Source: an uncultured Peptococcaceae bacterium (GTDB lineage: Bacteria; Bacillota; Peptococcia; Peptococcales; Peptococcaceae). From it: 32,433 bases of DNA. The translations under genes were made by a program, and so were the position numbers. How positions within the stretch are numbered: position 1 is the stretch's first letter; the number at the start of each line of letters is the position of its first letter. Of the stretch, positions 1 through 6,970 are shown in pieces. The notes beneath the pieces are model-generated. The model was not told the origin of the DNA and searched no databases. It saw nothing but the letters and a program-made list of their open reading frames with translations. The DNA is taken from positions 1 through 32,433 of the forward strand of contig CAKQDL010000016.1 in assembly GCA_934229395.1 (NCBI GenBank), written 5' to 3'.

Positions 1-3
1 AAA

Positions 4-28
4 CTGCCCAAAGCAGAGCCTTTGGCAG
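4..28. terminator. Hairpin at the left edge, possible terminator
   Basis: An imperfect stem pairs CTGCC-AAAG with CTTT-GGCAG and is followed on the plus strand by an A/T-rich stretch. It may terminate a gene lying outside the window to the left. Positions 29-73 show nothing else recognisable. Confidence 0.35.
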
Positions 29-73
29 CATAAAAATTTTATATTATTTCACTGTTCTATTGACGGGAAGCAC

Positions 74-145
74 ACCACCTCAAGGGGGAAGGCTTCACGA
101 ATGCATACACGTCTATGCTGAAAATATACCTTTATCGACAGTCTG
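74..145. repeat. Interspersed repeat, copy A (one end only)
   Basis: This is the right-hand end of the interspersed element described for the copy at 3652-3946. It holds the GGGGGAAGGCTTCACGAATG segment, the GTATGC..TATGCTGAAAATATACC segment and the terminal TTTATCGACAGTCTG. The left part of the element is missing or was lost. The terminal CAGTCTG directly touches the hairpin that follows. Confidence 0.75.
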
Positions 146-176
146 AAGCTGCTCCTTTTTGGGGCAGCTTTTTTAT
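146..176 (+). terminator. Terminator hairpin between repeat A and traX-like gene
   Basis: The stem pairs AGCTGCTCC with GGGGCAGCT over a T-rich loop, followed by a run of six T on the plus strand. It begins directly after the end of repeat A and ends at the stop codon of the minus-strand TraX-like gene. Read on minus, the stem has no U-tract because the repeat end begins immediately after it. Confidence 0.6.
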
Positions 177-892
177 AGCATGGCGAGAATCAGCAGATGG
201 GTGGGGTAGAAGATATAGAAGAGGTATTTCCATTGGTGGCCGCGTTGGCCGTTGTAATGGTAGAGGAGCACAAAGGCTAGGGCGGCGGTGGCTTGGGAGA
301 GGGCGAGCATGGCGCCTAGGGTGCATTGGCTGTGGCGCTCGCCCTTTAGGGCGTAGAGGCTGGTGATGAGGAGGATGCCGAAGGTGTCATAGTCTGTGTG
401 AAGGAACTTAGATAGGGCCATCATGACGAGAACGACAGAGAGGCTAAGGATGCCTTGGGCCTTTTTGGGATAGTAGCGGGCGATTTTTTCCAGGAGATAG
501 ATGGTCACGGCACCCAAAAGAAGGGTGAGGATGGTGCTTTGGTAGCTTGCGTCAAAGGGGCGGCCAAAAATGGCGAGGTCGAAGGGGATTTCACTCACCA
601 CAGCTAGGGCAGCTAGGCGCAAAAGGTAGCGCTCTTGGCTATGGGTGTGCTGCATGGCTTCGACCACAAAGAAGCAAAAGATGGGAAAGGCGAGTCGGCC
701 TATGTAGCGCATAGCGAGGCAAAGGAGGGCGTGCGCGCGCATGCTCCCTGTCATCATAAGGGCCTGATCTAGGTCCCAAATTCCAAGGTAGATGCCCCAA
801 TGGGGCATGAGCACAAGGGCGGCCAGGTGGTCGATGAGCATACACGCGAGGGCGAGGTATTTGAGCTGGGCGGCGTTGTAGCTTTTTGTCAT
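173..892 (-). CDS. TraX-family integral membrane protein
   Basis: The 239-residue product starts with a hydrophilic dozen residues followed by LKYLALACMLIDHLAAL. This segment, with its Ile-Asp-His, is characteristic of TraX-like proteins (PF05857). About seven hydrophobic segments follow, and no signal peptide is seen. TraX was named as the F-pilin N-acetyltransferase, but chromosomal homologues are related to the wider acyltransferase-3-like membrane fold and their substrates are unknown, so a pilin role should not be assumed. The start is set by AAAGGAGG seven bases ahead of ATG. The gene is monocistronic: the next gene upstream on the same strand is 385 bp away, behind a repeat and a bidirectional terminator. 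No conjugation genes are nearby. Confidence 0.8.
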   Translation of the reverse strand: MTKSYNAAQLKYLALACMLIDHLAALVLMPHWGIYLGIWDLDQALMMTGSMRAHALLCLAMRYIGRLAFPIFCFFVVEAMQHTHSQERYLLRLAALAVVSEIPFDLAIFGRPFDASYQSTILTLLLGAVTIYLLEKIARYYPKKAQGILSLSVVLVMMALSKFLHTDYDTFGILLITSLYALKGERHSQCTLGAMLALSQATAALAFVLLYHYNGQRGHQWKYLFYIFYPTHLLILAML

Positions 893-944
893 AAAGGCCT
901 CCTTTCTTTTGCTCTAGTGTAACAGATGGCGGCAAAAATGGGCA

Positions 945-976
945 GAAAAAACCGAAGCGCCGGCTTCGGTTTTTGT
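945..976. terminator. Bidirectional terminator left of repeat B
   Basis: A perfect stem, ACCGAAGC-GCCG-GCTTCGGT, is flanked by six A and five T, so it can act in both directions. It sits between the traX-like start and repeat B, and is nearly identical to the hairpin on the other side of repeat B at 1249-1277. Confidence 0.75.
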
Positions 977-1248
977 GTGTAGATAAACCTGAAATGTGTA
1001 TGCAAATAGAAAGCTTTCTATGAATAGCAAGAGCCTTCCCCACATGGGGGGAAGGTGGCGGCGTAGCCGACGGATGAGAGGTATGAGCGCCAGCGAATGA
1101 TCGATTTAGCTGTAAAGTGCGGTGAAAACACACCCTCATCCGAATTTTTCACGAAAACCATGTGAAAAATCCACCTTCCCCCTCAAGGGGGAAGGCTTTG
1201 CAAATGCATACATGCTTCAATTTTAAATCATACTTTTTCGAAACACTG
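975..1248. repeat. Interspersed repeat, copy B (complete, divergent)
   Basis: This copy is complete but diverged. It opens with GTGTGTAGATAAACCTG and a CCTTCCCC..GGGGAAGG hairpin. The core GGCGTAGCCGACGGATGAG pairs at a distance with CACCCTCATCCGA. It closes with a CCTTCCCCCTCAAGGGGGAAGG hairpin and an end resembling TTTCGAAACACTG. It has no credible coding sequence. It fills almost the whole gap between the TraX-like and HD genes and is bracketed by two near-identical terminators. Confidence 0.8.
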
Positions 1249-1277
1249 AAAAAACCGAAGCGCTGGCTTCGGGTTTT
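1249..1277 (-). terminator. Terminator of the HD-domain gene
   Basis: The stem CCGAAGC-GCTG-GCTTCGG begins a few bases after the TAA of the minus-strand HD gene. Read on minus it is followed by six T. It is nearly identical to the hairpin at 945-976. Confidence 0.8.
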
Positions 1278-1934
1278 TTATATGACGCGTTCGTCGTTGA
1301 TGATGAGGACAAAGTCGCAGCCGAGCTGTTCGCTGGATTTGCGGCAAAGAATCATGCGCTCTAAAAAAATCTCGAAATAATCCATCACGGAGCTTAAGCT
1401 CTTATCGAGGTGCAACCGGCATTCGATGGTGTTGCCCACCACATTCACAACGCTTTGCTTGACGGCGTAGTTGACGCGGTCGTGCTTGTCGAAATTGGCA
1501 AAATCCTTGTTGCGCACGCGGCTTTGGCGCACGTCGGTTTTGTCGGCAATGATGAGGGCGGCGGTGACGGCGTCGATGGGATGGGCGTTTGGCTCATCGT
1601 GGTTGCCAATGGCGGCAATGATGTTGGCAATGACCTCGTCCTCCATGCCCATGCCTTCCAAAATAGGAATGGCCATGATGGCACCTGTTTGGGCGTGATC
1701 GTGGCGGTTGATGACGTTGCCAATGTCGTGCATAAAGCCTGCTATGCGCGCCATTTCTATGTCGTCACGGCTGTAGCCTAGGGCGTTTAGAATTTTGCCG
1801 CTCACTGAGGCCACGCGGGTGACGTGGGCAAAGGAATGCTCGCTGTAGCCCATGCTCTTTAAGGTGCGGTCGGCCTTTTCAATATAGGTACGGATTTTTT
1901 GGTTGTTTTTTACATCTTCAAATTTTATTTTCAC
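1278..1934 (-). CDS. HD-domain phosphohydrolase
   Basis: The 218-residue protein carries an HD-superfamily metal site: HSFAHVTRV near residue 35, the paired FMHDIGN, and a further IGNHDE histidine. This is followed by an alpha-helical region and a C-terminal part (MDYFEIFLERMILCRKSSEQLGC) without a recognised domain. HD proteins of this size usually hydrolyse phosphomonoesters or nucleotides; the substrate here is not evident. The GTG at 1934 is chosen because AAAGGAGG lies eight bases upstream; the longer reading frame beginning at 1967 would put that ribosome site inside the gene. It stands alone, with the MFS gene upstream on the same strand about 95 bp away and no clear hairpin between them, so read-through is possible. 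Confidence 0.82.
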   Translation of the reverse strand: MKIKFEDVKNNQKIRTYIEKADRTLKSMGYSEHSFAHVTRVASVSGKILNALGYSRDDIEMARIAGFMHDIGNVINRHDHAQTGAIMAIPILEGMGMEDEVIANIIAAIGNHDEPNAHPIDAVTAALIIADKTDVRQSRVRNKDFANFDKHDRVNYAVKQSVVNVVGNTIECRLHLDKSLSSVMDYFEIFLERMILCRKSSEQLGCDFVLIINDERVI

Positions 1935-2029
1935 AAAACGCCTCCTTTCTTTTCTGGTGCTTATCATAGCACGGTAGTGTAAAAACGAAAGAACGTGGTT
2001 GTTAAATTGCTGTTAAATATGAGGCTTAT

Positions 2030-3418
2030 TTATTTTTTTTGAGGGCGCTCGATTTTGAAGTAGCCCAAGAGGAGGACGGCAAAAAGCATCACCAATGAGA
2101 CGCCAAAGGTCACATGGAAGCCAAAGAGGGCGGCGGTTGTAGCGTCTCCACCATAGGCTGCACTGGCCATCATATAGATGCTGACAAAGACGGCGGTACC
2201 TACAGAGGAGGCGATTTGGCGGAAGGTGTTGGAAAGGGCGTTGGCATGGGGGATGGACTCGCCGGTAAATTCGAGCATCGACCAAGTATTGGCCGGAGTT
2301 ATGGCAATGTGTGTACCGCCTAGGCGCACGGTGTAGGCGAGAACCAAAAACCACGTTGGCGAATCGACATCGAAGAGGCAAAAGCCCACGGTGCCTAAAA
2401 TAATCAAGACCCCACCCATGAGAATAATCTTGCGTCCGCCGTATTTGTCGAAGAGGTTGCCAGCCACGGGGTTTAGAATGATGGAAAGCATCGCCGCTGG
2501 AAGCATTACAAGGGCGGCGCCAAAGGCGGAGTAGCCGTGGATGTCCTGGAGATAGATGGGCGTGAGGACAGAACCAAAAATCATCGAAGCCATCATGGTC
2601 ATCGAGATGATGGTGCCGATGGTGAAATTTTGATTTTGGAAAGCCTCAAGGCGCAAAAGCGGCACGGCGAGGCGTTTTTGACGACGCATAAAGACGGTGG
2701 TCCCCCACGCTCCTACCACGAGGGCCACAAGGGTGTGGGCCGAGAGCCAACCATAGCTGCCGGCCGCGGAAAAACCGTAAAGGAGGCCGCCAAAACCTAC
2801 GGTAGAGAGAACAACCGAGGTAAAATCCAAAGGAATGGCCTTGGTTTCGCCGCCGTGGCCCATGGCAAAGAAGGACAGCAGGATATCTAAAAGTACAATG
2901 GGTGATAAAAGCAGATAAAAAGATTGCCAGCCCCAGGCGTCAATCACAAAGCCAGCAAGGGATGGGCCAATGGCCGGCGCCACGCCAATAATGAGCCCAA
3001 ACATACCCATGGCCTTGCCACGGTGCTCTGGCGGCACAATCATCAACAGCGTTCCCGAAAGAAGGGGCATGAGGATGCCAAAACAAAGGGCTTGGAGGAC
3101 GCGAGCCACAAGAAGCATAAAAAAAGTCTTGGCCAAGCCGGCCATGAGGGTCCCCACAAAGAAGAGGGACATAGAAAAGAGGTAAAGGGTGCGCGTTTTG
3201 AAGCGTGCCATCAAATAAGCCGTGCAGGGAATCATAATCCCATTGACGAGCATAAAAATAGTGGTGAGCCATTGGGCCATGGCTGCATCGATGGACAAAT
3301 CGCGCATGATGCTAGGCAAAGCCGGCGCCAAGGCCGTTTGTGTGAGGCTCGCAATAAAGGCGCCGAGCATCATAAGCCCCACCGTGTTGCGCGCCTGCTT
3401 CGAAAGCGTCTGTGACAT
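2030..3418 (-). CDS. MFS drug-efflux transporter, DHA2 (14-helix) family
   Basis: The 462-residue membrane protein has about 14 hydrophobic segments. The MFS motif A region reads LMARFKTR after helix 2, and the drug:H+ antiporter motif C, IIGVAPAIGPSLAGFVID, lies in helix 5. These mark an EmrB/QacA-type exporter; the substrate cannot be read from sequence. GGAGGGG six bases before ATG fixes the start. The extended -10 promoter immediately upstream suggests independent transcription. No MarR- or TetR-type regulator and no EmrA-like membrane-fusion partner is adjacent, which fits a single-component exporter of a monoderm cell. Confidence 0.9.
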   Translation of the reverse strand: MSQTLSKQARNTVGLMMLGAFIASLTQTALAPALPSIMRDLSIDAAMAQWLTTIFMLVNGIMIPCTAYLMARFKTRTLYLFSMSLFFVGTLMAGLAKTFFMLLVARVLQALCFGILMPLLSGTLLMIVPPEHRGKAMGMFGLIIGVAPAIGPSLAGFVIDAWGWQSFYLLLSPIVLLDILLSFFAMGHGGETKAIPLDFTSVVLSTVGFGGLLYGFSAAGSYGWLSAHTLVALVVGAWGTTVFMRRQKRLAVPLLRLEAFQNQNFTIGTIISMTMMASMIFGSVLTPIYLQDIHGYSAFGAALVMLPAAMLSIILNPVAGNLFDKYGGRKIILMGGVLIILGTVGFCLFDVDSPTWFLVLAYTVRLGGTHIAITPANTWSMLEFTGESIPHANALSNTFRQIASSVGTAVFVSIYMMASAAYGGDATTAALFGFHVTFGVSLVMLFAVLLLGYFKIERPQKK

Positions 3419-3456
3419 AAAAACCCCTCCTACTGTTCATTTTGTTTCAATAAACC

Positions 3457-3465
3457 ATTATACCA
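3457..3465 (-). promoter_or_regulatory. Extended -10 promoter of the MFS gene
   Basis: Read on minus the sequence is TGGTATAATGG, a perfect TATAAT with the TG of an extended -10. No good -35 hexamer is seen 16-18 bases upstream. It lies 39 bases ahead of the MFS start codon. The same GTGGTAT core recurs ahead of the SNF2 and DUF368 genes. Confidence 0.6.
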
Positions 3466-3487
3466 CGAAACGCGCCCAATAAATACG

Positions 3488-3583
3488 GCGCAGCGTAACG
3501 TTTGGATTGTGGCAGATGCAGAGGGACAAATTTTTTGGGTAGCAATGATGGGAAAAGATGATTTTGATATTTGGTATGTTTAA
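3488..3583 (+). pseudogene. Possible 3' remnant of an unidentified gene
   Basis: An open frame of about 31 codons ends at TAA 3583 and translates to protein-like sequence (..NVWIVADAEGQIFWVAMM..DDFDIWYV). It has no start codon or ribosome site and overlaps the upstream region of the divergent MFS gene. This may be the tail of a gene whose body was lost. The identity is unknown and chance remains possible. Confidence 0.25.
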
Positions 3584-3606
3584 CGGACCGCCGAAACCGT
3601 GACGAC

Positions 3607-3651
3607 GTTCTTTCTAAAGAACAAAAAAGACAGGAGGGTCAACTCCTGTCT
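3607..3651 (-). terminator. Palindrome plus hairpin left of repeat C
   Basis: Two structures are adjacent: a perfect palindrome GTTCTTT-CT-AAAGAAC (3607-3622) and a stem GACAGGAG..CTCCTGTC (3629-3650). Read on minus the second is followed by six T, so it would stop leftward transcription before it reaches the MFS promoter. On its right side the stem touches the CAGACTG end of repeat C with no T-run between. Confidence 0.55.
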
Positions 3652-3946
3652 CAGACTGTAGAAAAAGGTATATTTTCAGCATAGGCGTGTATGCATTCGT
3701 GAAGCCTTCCCCCTCCCTTCGGGTACTAGCGCAGCAATGGAATTAGTGGGTTTTCTGGAGCAGGGCGGAAGAAAACTCGGATGAGGGTGTGTTTTCACCA
3801 AGCCAAACAGCTAAATCGATCATTCGCTTGCGCTCATACCCCTCATCCGTCGGCTACGCCGCCACCTTCCCCCCAAGTGGGGAAGGCTTTTGCTATTCTC
3901 CAAGTCTTTCTATTCACATACACGTTTTAGGTTTTTCGACAGTCTG
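3652..3946. repeat. Interspersed repeat, copy C (complete, about 295 bp)
   Basis: This is a complete copy with imperfect terminal inverted repeats: it begins CAGACTGTAGAAAAAGG and ends TTTTTCGACAGTCTG. Inside is a CCTTCCCCTC segment, then CTGGAGCAGGGCGGAAGAAAA and CTCGGATGAGGGTG. These pair at a distance with CCCTCATCCGTCGGCTACGC near the other end, which is followed by a CCTTCCCC..GGGGAAGG hairpin. Copies at 5769-6073 (inverted) and 22028-22303 are very similar. The element has no coding potential, which makes it resemble a MITE or a REP-like cluster. Confidence 0.85.
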
Positions 3947-4043
3947 AAAATGATGGTACGGTACGCATCGCGCAATGCGCTCTACTTTACCTGCCTTCAG
4001 GATACGCCACGGATTTATTCTTTGCAAGGGCTTGGTGGGCAAA

Positions 4044-4073
4044 AGAAAAACCCGCGGCTTTTGCCACGGGTTG
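4044..4073 (-). terminator. Terminator of the M23 peptidase gene
   Basis: On minus the stem ACCCGTGGC-AAAA-GCCGCGGGT is followed by five T, eleven bases after the M23 stop codon. Positions 3947-4043 between repeat C and this hairpin show no feature I can name. Confidence 0.8.
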
Positions 4074-4084
4074 GTAGATGAGCT

Positions 4085-5296
4085 TTATACGAGATCAAGG
4101 TTGAGGTATTCCGCTGGGTCAACGGTTTTGCCATTGATGCGGGTTTCGAAGTGAAGGTGGGAGCCGGTGACGTTGCCGGTTGCGCCCATGCCTGCAATGG
4201 TTTGACCTTGAACGACAGTGTCACCAACGGCTACGTTGTAGCTGCTCAAGTGGGCATAGCGGGTAACGAGGCCACTTGGATGTTGGATATCGATGCAGTT
4301 GCCGTAAGTGTCAAACCAGGATGCGCGGATGACGGTGCCGCCTTGTGCTGCGTAGATGGCAGTACCTACTGGGCCAGCAATGTCTACGCCGAGGTGGAAG
4401 TCGCCGCCGCTGCCGCCGAATGGGTCTACACGGTAGGCATAACCGGAAGATACGTAGGTTACGGAGGTTGGCCAGAAGAGGGTATCTGCAATAAGGCCAT
4501 TGCCACCACTTACAACCTTCACAGGCACAACGCTGGAGCCAATGGAGGCGCCGGAGTTGTTGTTTGTATTGTTATTGTTGGTGTTATTTGAGTTGTTGCT
4601 GTTGTTGTTTGAATTGTTGTTGCTGTTGTTTGGATTGTTGTTGATATCTGGATAGGTGATTTCCGGCTTGGCTGGTTTTGGGGCGGTGTAGTTGTTCATG
4701 CCGCTCCAAAAGCCTGCTGGGTTGTTCCAAATATCGGTGCCAGAGGTTGATCTAACAACGAGCAATCCGTTGGCAACAGCGATGTTTGCGGTACCGATGA
4801 TGTCTTGGAAGAAGGCAGTTTCTACATAGGTCTTGCCATTAAGGTTGATCATGTCGTAGGTGGTGCCGCCTTTTTGAATTTGAAGGCCTGTGGTGTTGTT
4901 CACGATGTAAGCTTCGTAGTCTGCGCCACTTGCGTTGGTAAGGCGAATTTTTTCTTCACCGTTTGGCTTCCATTCAAGATCGAGGGCTTGGTTTTGGAAA
5001 TCCCCGAAGGTTTCACGAAGGGCCAAGTATGTTTTGGTGTTATCGCTTTCGGCCGGAAGTGTAAGGTTGATGTATTCGATACCCACTTCTTCGGTGCTGC
5101 CGTTGTTGCCTGGGTCAGATGGGGCGGCGTTGTTGTCGTTACCAATCTGAGCGGCATTCATAGCTTGCGCTACGGCGGTAAAGTTTGGTGTGGCTTTGTC
5201 TACAGAGGCGGTGTCGTCAGCGAGTACTGGGCTAACACTTGTGGCCATAACGGTGGCACAGAGTGTGATGGTGCTGATCCATTTCTTCAAATTCAA
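4085..5296 (-). CDS. Secreted M23-family metallo-endopeptidase
   Basis: The 403-residue protein begins with a Sec signal peptide (Lys-rich start, hydrophobic core, likely cleavage after VLA at residue 26). Residues about 70-200 (YINLTLPAE..ALRE..) resemble a copper-amine-oxidase N-terminal-like domain (PF07833), often found in cell-wall proteins. An Asn-rich linker of about 40 residues follows, then a C-terminal peptidase M23 domain. The zinc ligands are His301 and Asp305 (HLGVD) and His382 (HLHFE); His349 (YAHLSS) is the expected catalytic base. M23 enzymes cut peptide cross-bridges of peptidoglycan, so a role in wall remodelling outside the membrane is expected. All active-site residues are present. 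The gene is monocistronic, with its own promoter and terminator. Confidence 0.9.
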   Translation of the reverse strand: MNLKKWISTITLCATVMATSVSPVLADDTASVDKATPNFTAVAQAMNAAQIGNDNNAAPSDPGNNGSTEEVGIEYINLTLPAESDNTKTYLALRETFGDFQNQALDLEWKPNGEEKIRLTNASGADYEAYIVNNTTGLQIQKGGTTYDMINLNGKTYVETAFFQDIIGTANIAVANGLLVVRSTSGTDIWNNPAGFWSGMNNYTAPKPAKPEITYPDINNNPNNSNNNSNNNSNNSNNTNNNNTNNNSGASIGSSVVPVKVVSGGNGLIADTLFWPTSVTYVSSGYAYRVDPFGGSGGDFHLGVDIAGPVGTAIYAAQGGTVIRASWFDTYGNCIDIQHPSGLVTRYAHLSSYNVAVGDTVVQGQTIAGMGATGNVTGSHLHFETRINGKTVDPAEYLNLDLV

Positions 5297-5395
5297 ATGG
5301 GGTCACGTCCTTCCTTTTCGGTTTCTATTTAAAAGGTTGAATACGATTCAATCTCATGCTCTTCTTTGCACATTGTGAAGAGTCTATCAAACTTT

Positions 5396-5424
5396 TATTA
5401 TAATACACGAAAAGGGCTCTATTG
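5396..5424 (-). promoter_or_regulatory. Candidate promoter of the M23 gene
   Basis: Read on minus, TGGTCA is followed after 17 bases by TATTAT within a TATTATAATA tract, about 100 bp upstream of the start codon. The -35 match is 4 of 6. This leaves a 5' leader of about 90 nt. Confidence 0.4.
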
Positions 5425-5443
5425 ACCAGTTTTTGCGGCCATC

Positions 5444-5460
5444 TGTCATAAAACTGTTAC
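5444..5460. promoter_or_regulatory. WalR-like direct repeat upstream of the M23 gene
   Basis: TGTCAT-N5-TGTTAC fits the WalR consensus TGTWAH-N5-TGTWAH except for one base. It lies upstream of the candidate promoter. WalR controls M23 and other autolysins in related bacteria, and walJ-htrA are in this window although walRK are not. The match is short and could be chance. Confidence 0.25.
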
Positions 5461-5587
5461 TAAAGGCTGGTTTTTGTCGTTTTTTTCTAAAATAAGCACA
5501 AACGGCGGTATGAAGCGCTTTTTTGTCCTTGCTAACGAAAATTAACGCGTGCAATAATCGAACAAACGCGCCGTTAAATTTGGAGAA

Positions 5588-5755
5588 AATGTCAGGATTT
5601 TGTGTATTTGTAACTTTTGTTACTACAGTGAACGGTGGACACTAGATACAGGTCATTGTACCTTTTTTGTGGCCTTTCATACCATAATTAGCACGTTTTG
5701 CTGTTACTTTTTGGCCCGTGGTGATGCCGTGGCCACCGGTGGTGGCCTTTTTTTG
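5588..5755 (+). other. Orphan plus-strand terminator with possible small transcript
   Basis: A strong hairpin GGCCACC-GGT-GGTGGCC followed by seven T (5731-5754) points along plus, yet no plus-strand gene precedes it. Upstream are a weak promoter-like pair (TTGCTA, 18 bases, AATAAT near 5535-5565), the palindrome GTAAC-TTTT-GTTAC (5610-5623), and a GGAG-preceded 17-codon frame at 5588 (MSGFCVFVTFVTTVNGGH). A short RNA or leader is possible, but none of these parts is decisive alone. Confidence 0.3.
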
Positions 5756-5768
5756 GGTCAGCGGATTT

Positions 5769-6073
5769 GTGAAGCATCCCCCCCTTGAGGGAAGGCTAAG
5801 TGGAATCTTGAAAACTTTCTATAAATAGCAAAAGCCTTCTCCACCTGGGGAGAAGGTGGCGGCGTAGCCGACGGATGAGGGGTATGAGCGGAGCGAATAA
5901 CCGATTTAGCTGTTTGGCTTGGTGAAAAAAACACCCTCATCCGAGTTTTCTTCCGCCCTGCTCCAGAAAACCCACTAATTCCATTGCTGCGCTAGTACCC
6001 GAAGGGTGCCCCTCAAGGGGGAAGGCTTCACGAATGCATACACGCCTATGCTGAAAATATACCTTTATCGACA
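5769..6073. repeat. Interspersed repeat, copy D (inverted relative to copy C)
   Basis: This is nearly the reverse complement of copy C, including the shared CTGCTCCAGAAAACCCAC and GCGCTAGTACCCGAAGGG segments. The right end is intact (GAATGCATACACG..TTTATCGACA). The left terminal repeat is replaced by a GTGAAGCATCCCC fragment that looks like part of another copy. The right end merges with the U-tract of the Asp23 terminator. Confidence 0.85.
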
Positions 6074-6097
6074 AAAAGCCCTCTCTCGGAGAGGGCT
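6072..6097 (-). terminator. Terminator of the yaaO-to-asp23 operon
   Basis: On minus the stem AGCCCTCTC-CGA-GAGAGGGCT is followed by five T, which run directly into the GTCGATAAA end of repeat D. It closes the long minus-strand operon. Confidence 0.85.
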
Positions 6098-6114
6098 TAG
6101 CTTGTCACTGACCA

Positions 6115-6519
6115 CTAGCTTTGGGCTTTTTTGGCGACTTCTCGGCTGGAGCGGTCGAATTCTTCTTGGGTCATGACGTCGACGATGCGGAACTGGATGT
6201 CTTTGACGTCGAGGCCGGTCATGTTTTTGACTTCGCGGCGCACGGCGGTTTTGATTTGTTCAAAGATGTCGGGTGCAGAGGCGCCGTATTCTAGTATGGC
6301 TTTGATTTCTATAGAAGCGGCGGCGCCTTCTACGGAGGCTGTGACGCCTTTGGCGCTTTTGCCGCCGAAGCTTGAGGCGAGGCCGCTCATGAGGGAGCCT
6401 TTCATATCTAAGATGCCGTCTATTTGACGGGTGACAACGCCGGTGATTTTTTCGATGACACCGTCGTCAATAATGAGGATGTCGTCGTGCGTCATTTCTT
6501 GTGAGGTTTGTTCGCTCAT
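6115..6519 (-). CDS. Asp23/Gls24 family envelope stress protein
   Basis: The 134-residue protein falls within the Asp23 (DUF322, PF03780) family: ILIIDDGVIEKITGVVTRQIDGILDMKG, then GVTASVEGAAASIEIKAILEYGA and the C-terminal VKNMTGLDVKDIQFRIVDVM. It has no membrane segment. Family members are abundant cytoplasmic proteins tethered to the membrane by AmaP, and they influence cell-envelope homeostasis. Here amaP and the DUF2273 gene precede it directly, 21 bp away, so a complex of the three products at the membrane is the likely setting. AAAGGAGCG six bases ahead of ATG supports the start. Confidence 0.9.
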   Translation of the reverse strand: MSEQTSQEMTHDDILIIDDGVIEKITGVVTRQIDGILDMKGSLMSGLASSFGGKSAKGVTASVEGAAASIEIKAILEYGASAPDIFEQIKTAVRREVKNMTGLDVKDIQFRIVDVMTQEEFDRSSREVAKKAQS

Positions 6520-6540
6520 TTTTATCGCTCCTTTGAGGGC

Positions 6541-6969
6541 TTATTTTAGCAATGGGTTGTCGTCGATGTAGCGCTCTATAAAGCGGCGGATGCGCTCTAA
6601 TAGCCTTGGGTTGCCGTCTTTGTAGCTGCCGTAGAGGTAGCCGGCTAGGAGGCAGAGCACAATCAGGGCTGTTTTCCAAAAGCCTAGCACAAGAATGCCT
6701 AGGCCGATAACAAAGCCTAGGAGCATCCACAGCACGGTGTTGAGGTTTTGGCGCATCCAAGAAAGGATGATGTTTTTGATGCCGTGGACGCTGGCGGGCT
6801 GGGTGCTTGCCTTGGGCTTTGGGGCTTCGTCGTAAGAATCTATGAGGCTCACTGGCGCCGCCTCTTGCGGACGCTCATAAACGGCTGTGTCTTGGTAGCT
6901 ATCTATGAGGCTTGCTTGCGCGCTTTCCTTGCTGTCCTCTTGGATATCCCACCATGGTTGATTGGCCAT
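6541..6969 (-). CDS. DUF2273 small membrane protein with N-terminal extension
   Basis: The C-terminal half (from about residue 70) matches DUF2273 (PF10031): two close hydrophobic helices around LLGFVIGLGILVLGFWKTALIVL and LLAGYLYGSYKDG, then a basic tail. Typical members are only about 60-80 residues long; this one has about 65 extra acidic, probably disordered residues. That extension carries the hexapeptide SLIDSY twice (near 21 and 41), each followed by an acidic position. The extension would face the cytoplasm if the helices form a hairpin. The gene sits between amaP and Asp23, one base after amaP ends, with AAAGGAGGCG as ribosome site. Confidence 0.82.
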   Translation of the reverse strand: MANQPWWDIQEDSKESAQASLIDSYQDTAVYERPQEAAPVSLIDSYDEAPKPKASTQPASVHGIKNIILSWMRQNLNTVLWMLLGFVIGLGILVLGFWKTALIVLCLLAGYLYGSYKDGNPRLLERIRRFIERYIDDNPLLK

Positions 6970-6970
6970 C

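Noticed and set aside
1162..1380. 72-codon plus-strand frame starting in repeat B
   Set aside because: It runs through a terminator into the antisense of the HD gene and has no ribosome site.
2924..3415. 163-codon plus-strand frame opposite the MFS gene
   Set aside because: It is very rich in His, Lys and Gly, as expected from antisense reading of membrane-helix codons, and has no ribosome site.
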